Assembly: GCA_015179045.1 (NCBI GenBank)
Contig: WHUZ01000005.1
Span: 1,240,001-1,304,000, forward strand
Source: Kalaharituber pfeilii
Lineage: Eukaryota; Ascomycota; Pezizomycetes; Pezizales; Pezizaceae
Direction: 5' to 3'
DNA length: 64,000 nucleotides
Positions 46,632-55,462 of the stretch are shown in pieces (positions within the stretch are counted from its first letter, which is position 1; the number at the start of each line of letters is the position of its first letter). Position numbers and translations under genes: made by a program. The notes under the pieces were generated by a model. That model was not told where the DNA came from. It made no database searches and saw only the letters and a list, made by a program, of their open reading frames with translations.

Positions 46632-47961
46632 AAAAAAAAAAAGAAAAAAAAGCTACAAGGAGAACGTGGCATCCGGTTTTTGTAAATTTCGACGGTGCTA
46701 CTGGACTGTACATCAGCATGGCCTCAGGATATCATGGTTATAATTCATGCTTTAGCTGCTTCAAACTCTTGGCCTTTCATGAATCCCCCTTTTTTTTTCG
46801 CGTAGAAATGTTCTGAGTACCATAATTGGCAATAGGTATTGAAGCGTTGAAGTTTAATGCACGATGACGTAACGAAACTGCGGCTTAAAATATGCCTTTT
46901 TTTGGGTTGTTTTGAGCCGCAAAAAAAAGGAATAGGGAAAAAAAAAGGAGGGCTGTTCGCCAAGACTTTTCATTACCGAATGAAGTAAAAACTGTTTAAA
47001 GTTAAACTTTACGTGGGCGATCTAAGGCTTATGATACATTGCAGGTTCTTTTGAGTTATTTATATATATAGGTATGTATAAATAGGAAGGAATTACGCGA
47101 TGGAATATATGGGGATGGGGTATAGAGATTCAATTGATTACGATTGATGCGGTGATATGTTACATTTCGTTGCGCAGCTATTCAGGGCGAAAAAAATGCG
47201 CGTTCCTGTAATCGGTCAATGCTAACTTACAAGGTTTCGAGCTACTCTGGATGTTTTTGTGGGGAAATAGTGGTTCAAATGATAATTGTGAAGGGGGGTG
47301 GTGGTGGAGGATGGATGGCTTGTAGTGATGGATTGTTTTCTATTTTATGAAAAGAGATAGGGGGGAAAGTGTATAAAACGATTTGTAAGTTGGAAGGGAG
47401 TATTCTGATCGGGGCATGGGAGAATTGCGGCTCTTCATGAGCGAAGAAGTGCTGCGCTTTTTCTAGCATCTATGATAAGAGGAGAGAAAACGTGGGCGGA
47501 AACGGTTGAGAGAAGAAGAATGAAGATGGGGCGGTATATTAGGGGGAAAAAAAAGAGTGCGTGTGTGTGAGATTGTTGAAATAATGTATGGAGTTGAGAG
47601 GGTCATGTACTAAGTCATTGTATAAGTCTAATAATCAATGAATAATAGGAAGAACAGGCTGGCTCAAGTGTCTTGTTGAAACAAAAGCGAGCGTTGCATA
47701 CCCTAATATAATGGTATATACATGAATGGCTCGTAACTCTCCCTCACTCAAGCACAACAAGGTACAACATAGGATCATCCCATGTTCAGGATTCCTGGCC
47801 TCAGGCTCTACAAGATGATCAAGTACTAGGTGGTCGACGACGAAGAAAAAGAACTTGATCTCAAGAAATGTCCAATTCTGGTTCAAACTGGATTTAACTC
47901 ATTTACATATACTTTGCAATGGGCTGCAAAAGATATGATGGTACTCTGTCGCGCAAATATC
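45899..47961. other. Gene-free spacer with poly(A) tract
   Basis: About 2 kb. It includes the 3' region of the KEN-box gene, a near-continuous A tract at 46601-46650 with three interrupting G, and AT-rich sequence. No gene recognised. Confidence 0.5.
46601..46650. repeat. Long A tract
   Basis: Fifty bases of A interrupted by only three G. No retroposon head of the kind seen at 6524, 10926 and 12740 adjoins it, so it is treated as simple sequence. Confidence 0.9.
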
Positions 47962-48959
47962 TGAATATTGAGAGACGAATCTGGAACTGGGGTCCAGGGT
48001 CCGCACGCAAGCCAAGACTATAGACAACTCAGAGCCAGTCCTGATCGGAACAAGCAATCCTGTTATGAATTTCGCCTTTAATTTTCTCTTTCCCCGACAA
48101 ACACCACCCAACGCCCACTGAACTGTCACAAGTCAGCCATCTCGTTCACATTCTATTCTTCATTTTACAGCTAACAAGCATCGTGTAAATAGAGACCTTC
48201 CGCAACGCCGTCTAGACGGCCGAAAACGCCACTTGACCAGGGTGCGGTCTAGACGGCCCAAAAGACCTTCCGCAAAATTTTAAACTGACGCTAAGAAATT
48301 GGCTCGGCAGGGCGGTTTGTGATGCCTCCAGCAATCTCTCATTTGTCAAAGCTTCTTGTGTATTTCTTGAAGAACTCATGGTATCACGGTAAAGTAGAGA
48401 CTTTCAGCTATCAGAGCAAGAAGACCTCCTTGCTTCGATAAGGAGAATAGGGAAATTAATTTGCATACATGGAAAAATTTGGGCACATAGATTGAGCAGT
48501 GAATCTAAGGCATCGGATCAGGAAACGTTCAACGTTCATGCTTGGCATTGCTGCAGGGGTCCCGCGCCGTCTAGACGGCGTTGCGGAAGGTCTCTAATGT
48601 CCAGCCTGACCTTGGTCATTGATATATTTCGCTGCTGAAAACTTAAGATCTAAACAAGCATCGTGTAAATGTCCACCCTGAGCTTGGTCATTGATATATT
48701 TCGTTGCTGAAAACTTAAGATCTAAGCTGCGCTTACACAATGCTTGTTAGCTGTAAAATGAAGAATAGAATGTGAACGAGATGGCTGACTTGTGACGGTT
48801 CAGTGGGCGTTGGATGGTGTTTGTCGGGGAAAGAGAAAATTAAAGGCGAAATTCATAACAGGATTGCTTGTTCCGATCAGGACTGGCTCTGAGTTGTCTA
48901 TAGTCTTGGCTTGCGTGCGGACCCTGGACCCCAGTTCCAGATTCGTCTCTCAATATTCA
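47962..48959. repeat. Large fold-back: 227-bp inverted repeat arms
   Basis: Left arm 47962-48188 and right arm 48733-48959 are reverse complements over about 227 bp with only three differences that I can find, all transitions. The 544-bp centre holds a complete MITE (48191-48595) and a direct duplication of a roughly 75-bp unit (48652-48725, and its MITE-interrupted partner at 48171-48190 plus 48599-48653). No coding function is evident; the short open frames shared by the arms are simply the repeat read on opposite strands. A transcript across it would form a long near-perfect hairpin. Confidence 0.9.
48191..48595. mobile_element. MITE with perfect 30-bp terminal inverted repeats
   Basis: A 405-bp element whose ends AGAGACCTTCCGCAACGCCG... 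(48191-48220) and its exact complement (48566-48595) form a perfect 30-bp inverted repeat. The inner 14 bases of each repeat, GCCGTCTAGACGGC, are themselves a palindrome. AAT flanks both sides (48188-48190, 48596-48598). The nearby duplicate of the host sequence (GTGTAAATGTCC, 48663-48674) shows the empty site and supports a 3-bp duplication; a TA duplication with ends GAGACC is the alternative reading. A degenerate subterminal copy of the end motifs lies at about 48245-48276. No transposase is encoded. Confidence 0.88.
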
Positions 48960-50156
48960 TACCAACTGGATGTACAGTACCCATAGGTCAGCAGAAATTC
49001 AGTGTAATAGAAGCATAAAGTAAAAACAAATACACACTTGAATCTATAACTTCATGAGCATCACTCCCTCTTTTAAATCCTTGTCATCTTTGCCTCTTGT
49101 GATGCGAATCCTTCTATTCGAAATCTCCGGTATATAAACTCGTACAGTGTCTTCTTAAAGGAGAGTAAATGCTAATAACTAGGAAAGTTTGTAACGATTT
49201 ACCTGAGACTGGTTCTGACTTGGGCGTAGTAAAATCAAAAAGGCCCCAGTGAAATTTTCCAAAGCCAGGAAAAAGGTAAGACGTTGATCTTGAAGAAATT
49301 AACTCTCTTTTTTCCATTTTGCACCAGAGGCGGACTCTCGGGAAGGCTTACTGAGCTCAACCAGCTCCTTAATATCTCCAACCTCAAGACCACGAAATAA
49401 CCGCACATCATCCCTGCTCTACTCTAACTCCTCTACTCTCAAGCGAACGTACCCAACAAAACCCGCCCAGAACATAGCGACCCTCCACGTGCAACATGTA
49501 CAAAGAATAGATGTATATTTGCGTCACGCCCGATATGGAGAGGGACAATTAAATACAGTTACCCATAGGCATCGAACATATTCTTGGGGCACCGTAAAGC
49601 TAGGGAAACAAAAGAGATCATAGCTATTAGCTACGTTTTGAAGTATATGTAAGATGTCCCTTGAAATTTGCGACCGGTGTCGTAAACCGTTTCATTACCG
49701 CCTCTTATTTTCTCCCCTCCTGTCCAAGTCAATTAACTTGAGGTATGTGCAACTTACCGTATTCGGAACGCGATTTAGCACGGCTGTAGAGCAGTACAGG
49801 CACAAGACAAGTATACACTTAGTACCTACTTTTATGACGTAGATACTGGTGTATATATGTCTCCGTCCACCAGTCGAGACTCACGATGTAATTCCACAGG
49901 TATTTCATATGAGCAGTCTCTTCTGCAAATAGAGAACGCCCTATATTCATCAATAGCTATGCTCTGCAGAATCAATGTGGTAAGCAAGAATATTTTTCAA
50001 TTCATACTTACTAAACAGACTCCTATTTTGTTTATATATGTATGTATACTATCGATGCTCCCAATAGACGAATAAGACGTACGCAATAATCCACCCTCTA
50101 GTCACTCAATAATGACACGTGCTCTTCACATAATACAAACTGACACCTCACCCAAT
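48960..50156. other. Gene-free spacer
   Basis: About 1.2 kb without a supportable gene; the right end is presumably the Lhs1 3'UTR. A short direct or inverted relation to the neighbouring fold-back is not evident. Confidence 0.5.
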
Positions 50157-53100
50157 TTACAGTTCGTCATGATTCTTCTCTTCCTCCTTCCCCTTCTCCA
50201 CCTTGGCCTCTTCCTCCTTCTCCTTCTCCTTCTCCTTCTCCTTCTCCTTCTCCTTCTCCTTCTCCTTCTCCTTCTCCTTCTCCTTCTCCTTCTCCTTCTC
50301 CTCCTTTTCCTTCTTCTTCCTCTCCTTCTCTTCCTTCCTCCTCTCCCTTTCCACCCTCTCTTTCTCCCTCTTCTCCTTCCTATCCCACTCTTCCTTCCTC
50401 TTGATCTGCTTCTGTAGTAGGTCCATAACAAACATATTCGCCTCTACCACCTTTGACTCGATACTTTTCACTGTCAGTACAGGATCTGCAGTAGGTGGGA
50501 GCTTCACTTGTTCCGCCACCTGTGAATCGAGCCACGAGGTCAGATTCACGATGAGTGAGGACAGTGCCGAGATTTCTTCCTGCGTATAGCTTGGTGGAGG
50601 TTTAGATGGCGCCTCTGTTGACTCAGACGCCGCTGCGGAGGAAGAAGTAGACAATACATCAGCGTCCTCAAGGTCCGCGAATCCGTCGTCTTTCTTCTCC
50701 TTCTCTGTGCCCTCGGACTCCTTCGCCTCCTTCTCCTTCTTCTCCTTCTCCTTTAGCTCTCTTTTACTTTCCTCTAGCTTTGTCATCTCCTCCATCAAAT
50801 TCAGCAGCTGCTTCGACTGCTCCAACGTGTCTCTAAGCACCTGAATCTGCTGTGGCCTCTTCTGGTTCTCCTCCATCCTTTTCTGAATCGGGTTGGCAAT
50901 GTCCATAAGGGCCGCCAACTTCTCCTTGATGACGCTTCCAGAAGCAATATCGCCACCTTCGGAATCGTAAAGCCAACTTGAAATTTCATCGACGCGGGTT
51001 TGGAGAAGGGCAGTGGTCTCTGGGAGGGATGCAACAAGGAAGGCGTCGTTGGTAAGGAGGTCCCGGACCTTGTAGACTGTGGATTCGAGTTCGTTGAAGG
51101 AGGCGTCACGGCGAGGCGGTCTGCATCGTGAGCGTCGAAGCCTTTAAGCCTGTAAGGTTATGTTAGATAAGGTAGTTGCATGCTGTGGTTCTAGGATGAA
51201 ATGCTTACTTTTGGATGAACGCATCCTTTGCCTCCTCAGACACCTCAGGGAACCCGGCCTTCACAACCTCCAACGCCAACGGAATCTTTTCAAACTTCCG
51301 TATAATCTTTGCATTTTCTAGGTTCGGCGTATCACCCTCCTGAACTGTAAATACTACCTTGGGTGTCGGCTTCTCATCTTCTGCGCTCACACTGGGAGAT
51401 GAGGGCGACGACGATGATGGCGATGCTGAAACTTTGCTCTGGGAGGCAGGCTCGCTGTTCGATTTATCCTGCTCACCGTCTTTCTTCTTCTTTAGCCCAA
51501 AGAACTCCTTAACATCATCTACTATCCCCCCACCTTCCTTACCATTATCCTTGTCTGTTAACGGCTCCGGGACCTCCTCGTAGTCGACATCGCATCCGGT
51601 CCAGCCCGCAATGACTTCGGGCAAACCATCCTTTTCGCGTAAACGGATTGTGAACTCATTCCGGATGTGCTCGGCCTTGCAGCCAAAGTCAGCGTTGAGC
51701 TTGGCAGTGGAGTCGGTAAGGTTCTTGGTGATGATTTGGGAGATTTGCTCGACGAGGGGCTTGCCGCCGGACTTAGGGTTCGGAATAGAGTGGGTGAGGT
51801 AGAAGGAGAAGTCCTCAGTGTGCTTGGTAGGGAAGAGCTTCTCTGTTCCCAGCTGTGAGGTAGGAGGAAAGATGGTTTGGGAAATCTCTATATCATGAGA
51901 ACAAGTGGCAATGGTTAGCTCTATTCCTACCTTGATCGAGAAATCTTTGTCAATGCTTACCTTTTTGGGAACCGGGGTTCGTGTACGTTGTAGCAACTGC
52001 ATATGTATTGATTTCTTTAAGATCAATTTCCTTGACTTTGAAGCTCTTGCTCAGCGCAGCTCCTCTGAACGTTGCACCCATAACCGCAGCCTCATCTGAG
52101 TTGACAGTTTTGCTAATCTTGCTCTCACCAACCAAATCTTCCAGGAGCTTCCCGACCCACGGAACTCGGACCCCACCTCCGTGGACGATGACAGTATCGA
52201 TTTCATCGAACGTCAGTCCCGCAGACTCCAGAGCCTCGTGAAGAGGTTTGGTCACCCTATCCGCATACTCATAAATCATTTCCTCGAATTGCTGTCGGGT
52301 GATCTTGGAAGACTTGTAGTCGATGTCATCATAGAGGGATTCAATGGATGTAGCGGTCTCACTGTTTGCAGAAAGGACATGTCGTACTTTAGCGGCTTCG
52401 CGCCAGAGCTTTGCAGCGCTGCGGCCATTGAGACGGACAAGGTTTCTGCGGTTGGCACTGTTATCACTGATGCTCTTGGCCTTGGAAGATTGGAGGAAGT
52501 CGTCCAAAAGGTGCTCTGAAAGCTTCTTGTTGAACAGGTCTCCTCCAAGCGTAGTGTCCCACCCTACTCCAAGGACCGCCACCTCTGTTATGTTCTTCTT
52601 AAACTTGCCGACGTCCTTTACAGATTTCCCAGAGAAACGAAGAACAGTAGCGGTTGTACTGCCAGAGCCCATATCGTAGATAACATGGGTCTCAGGCTTG
52701 TCATCCGGAGAGAAGTTCCTACTAGTGGCGTAGTTCATGCCAACAGCTGCTCCGTCCGTGATCATAGCCATGACTTTAAGCCCAGCCATCTCGGCTGCAA
52801 GCTGAAGCGAGTACTTTTCTTCCGCAGTGAAGTATGCTGGTATGCTGAAGATCACGTCCTGGATAGCACCAGGCTTGCCCTTCTCTGCAGCCATTGCCAG
52901 TGCGTTTCGTTGGATGTTGCTCAACTGCATAGCCAGCAGCTCCTCAACTGTGAACATCTGTTCTCCTGTCGCTCCTGGTGGGGACGATGCAGACTTGAAG
53001 GACACGGTCGGACGACTTTCACCAGGGAGAATGTTGAGCGCGGGGTATCTACCCGAGTACTCCTGTATGTTATCATCGAGAATGTGCTTCCCTAGTAGCT

Positions 53101-53410
53101 GCTTCAAATTCGGGTACACATCCTGCGGGAACCGTGCCCCGAGATTTGCAGCGTCCACTCCATAAAGTCGGTCCGGGTGTGAGTAGCCCGCAGGGTTCGG
53201 GGAGTAGCGTGAAGGCTTGAAGCCAATTGCAGAAGCCTCTTTGCGCTTGCTGTCTTTTGTGAGGACAATCTCAAGCGGGATGCCGGGTTTGACGAGAGCG
53301 GCCTTGATGAACTCCTGGCCCACGTCAATGCCGAGTATGGAGCTGAACGCGGCGGAGAATTGGGGAAGGGAGAGGAGGAGAGGGAGATAAATGTGGAGTG
53401 GTAACCGCAT
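50157..53410 (-). CDS. LHS1: ER-lumenal Hsp70 co-chaperone Lhs1 / GRP170 (HYOU1)
   Basis: Large Hsp70-like protein of the ER lumen; Lhs1/GRP170 is a nucleotide-exchange factor for Kar2/BiP in translocation and folding. Exons 53410-51961, 51887-51209 and 51120-50157 give 1,030 residues. A signal peptide (MRLPLHIYLPLLLSLPQFSA) is followed by LGIDVGQEFIKAALVKPG, the nucleotide-binding start with the family's V-rather-than-T phosphate loop. IYDMGSGSTTATV and VIVHGGGVRVPWVGKLLEDL complete the Hsp70 ATPase. The C-terminus has a Lys/Glu-rich coiled region with about 15 EK repeats and ends HDEL, an ER retrieval signal. For exon 3 two acceptors compete: 51150 keeps a segment that looks conserved (KLKGFDAHDADRLA) but leaves the frame off by one base, while 51121 keeps the frame and drops it. 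Confidence 0.94.
50214..50302. repeat. Hexanucleotide array encoding Lys-Glu repeats
   Basis: Nearly 15 uninterrupted copies of TCCTTC (GAAGGA on the coding strand, read as GAG AAG) inside the last exon of Lhs1. It encodes alternating Glu-Lys close to the C-terminus. Hexamers keep frame, so length changes alter only the EK run. Confidence 0.93.
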
Positions 53411-54793
53411 TGGTTACAGGGTGTGTGTGCGAGGCCGTCTGTGATCCAGTGGACGAGGAGAACTCGGGCGTAAGTATGGGAGAGAGGCCGAGTCTACCGC
53501 CGATTGCTAGATGGGGGTGGAGTGGGATTGATGGCGAAGGAGGCCTTAGTCACAGGAGCGGTGGGTTCACAATTGGGGTGGGGGGGTAGGATGGGGATTC
53601 TCAGAACTCAGATTGGCAGTGCAATGCAGCGTGGGCGTGGGGACTGTGGGAGCGCGAGTAGTATTGGCAGCAAGCGCGATGATGCACAGTGGAGCGTGAG
53701 GTACAAGTTATATGGGCACCCCTCGCCCTCCGCGGCAAAAAGTACAGCTGTTCACATCGCGAGCCTCTGGACTGCGCAGGGCCGTCCACTTGTTTATTCC
53801 GCCGCAGCCATTAATATTAATATATTACATATTGCCGGGCCGGGGGGGCTTCATAGCTCATGGCACTGCCTGTGGAAGCCGTGTCCTGATCTCCGGGTGC
53901 GAGGAGCTTGGCCCCCTCCGCTGACTGCACGCATCGGGCACTCGCGGGATATGCTACTCGAGTAGAGTACACTGCGCCATCCCATCATCAGCACTTCAGG
54001 AGCACACAATCGAATTGGTCACGCGCAAAGAGGACAGCTTGCCACAAAGCCTTGGCGCGACCATCGAAAGGGGCTATGATAGCCCCCCCCCCTCCCCCCC
54101 AGAGCCCGCCTTTACTGTAAGCCACGAGGCAAGCTTTTCTGCGCCATGACCGTGTAGTCAGGGCCCCGCAAGCATGCGTGCGTTTCACGATTGCAGTTAT
54201 AACCGGCCTTGCATGGCATGAGTCCCCGCTCCCCTCCACAACCCTCCCCCCCCCCCTCCCCCCCCCCCTCCCCCTCCCCCCCGTTCCGTCAATGTGAAAT
54301 GATGTATTTGTCCTCGCAATACATACTTGTCCTCTTCTACCCTTTTCTACCCCTTCTTGTGACATGGCATCAATCTAGCGAGAGCACGTGACATATTGGA
54401 GCTCTCCACAGGTTGCTGGGAGTCAACCCAGCTCGTAGCTTCACCCTATGTCTCATGCCCCACACTACCAAAACAAGGTTTCGAGCTACCTCAAGTTGTA
54501 ATGAAGTAACTTCTTAAGCGTCTTTGATGTTTTATCATAACCCATTACCTACGCTCACTGTACCTGAACGATTCATCCAATCATCGTCTTTGTCTGCTGG
54601 AGGCCTTGCATGCCGTCGACTGGACAACTGCTCAACGAGTGATTAACTTGCTCGAGTCAGCTCACGTCTGAGGGAAAAAAACAACCCCATAAAGCTGGCA
54701 GCCCTCAATACTCATTTACCACGCTCTTGTAGATTTGTCACAGCATATTTTTACTATCATCCTCCATCACTTCACCATCAAAGCTTCACAAAC
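53411..54793. promoter_or_regulatory. Divergent promoter region, Lhs1 / Dif1-like
   Basis: About 1.4 kb between divergent genes. It holds pure-C tracts at about 54080-54100 and 54247-54283, the latter a near-continuous run of C blocks separated by single T, and a palindrome CTACTCGAGTAG near 53954-53965. No specific stress element can be assigned by eye. Confidence 0.5.
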
Positions 54794-55462
54794 ATGCCTT
54801 CCGCAAAATCTACATCAAGTTCACTCTCCCACCCCTCCAAACGCCGTATTACATCCTTCTCCCCCGCAGATACCGTCGCCACATCTGCACACTCTTGCGC
54901 ACCTCCTCCTCTTCCAGAACAACTGCAGTCTGATCTTCTAACTGTGGGGATGCGTATCCGAAAATCAATCTCTGCTGGATACAAGACGAAATCCTCGTTT
55001 CCATCATATGTCCCCCTGGGAGTCTACAGCAACTGGACTAATCCCATGGCGAACCCATATGGTAACAACAGCAACAACGATTCATTAGCGTCTGTCCCGT
55101 CGAGCCAGGAAGGTGTTTCAGATAATGGAGTTAACCGCGGGAATGAATTAAAACGAGCACTTAAATACCCAAGTTCTTACGGCAGCGAGTTGAATAGTAT
55201 CACTGGTTATGACGAAGCCGAAGACGAGAAAGAAGAGTCATTCCCGACATCCGAAGCCGGGAGGGAAATAAATGCATTTGATGAGTTAATGTCCCATAGG
55301 CATATAGCGATTCCAAAAAGTCAGAAAAAGCGAGATGCTAGGAGGAGGCCATACCATGCGGCAGTGACGAGAAGGGATGCCGTACTCATGGTACCGTCTG
55401 AGGCAGATGATTTTGGAGAAGCTAGCTTCCTGAGGCCCGAAAGCGAACTCAAAATGGAATGA
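54794..55462 (+). CDS. HUG-motif protein, Dif1/Spd1-like ribonucleotide reductase regulator
   Basis: Single exon, 222 residues. Residues 48-66 read DLLTVGMRIRKSISAGYKTK, matching the HUG motif shared by Dif1, Hug1 and Spd1 that binds the small subunit of ribonucleotide reductase. A second conserved-looking block, SFPSYVPLGVYSNWTNPMAN, lies just after. An acidic segment (DEAEDEKEESFP) follows, then a basic patch (KSQKKRDARRRPYH). In yeasts these small, mostly disordered proteins limit or relocalise the reductase and are removed on DNA damage or S-phase entry. The ATG at 54794 (MPSAKSTSSS) is the first in frame. Identification rests on the HUG motif alone; the remainder is too divergent to choose between Dif1 and Spd1. 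Confidence 0.8.
   Translation: MPSAKSTSSSLSHPSKRRITSFSPADTVATSAHSCAPPPLPEQLQSDLLTVGMRIRKSISAGYKTKSSFPSYVPLGVYSNWTNPMANPYGNNSNNDSLASVPSSQEGVSDNGVNRGNELKRALKYPSSYGSELNSITGYDEAEDEKEESFPTSEAGREINAFDELMSHRHIAIPKSQKKRDARRRPYHAAVTRRDAVLMVPSEADDFGEASFLRPESELKME

Noticed and set aside
46601..46650. Possible fourth mini-retroposon (long poly(A))
   Set aside because: No CTCGCCATAGCC head and no flanking direct repeat adjoin it.
47899..48986. Two similar short ORFs (TVQWAL...GVCRGKRKLKAK) on opposite strands
   Set aside because: They are the two arms of the fold-back repeat; there is no evidence of protein constraint.
50112..50589. Plus-strand Leu- and Ser/Phe-repeat ORFs opposite Lhs1
   Set aside because: Produced by the TCCTTC hexamer array read in other frames.
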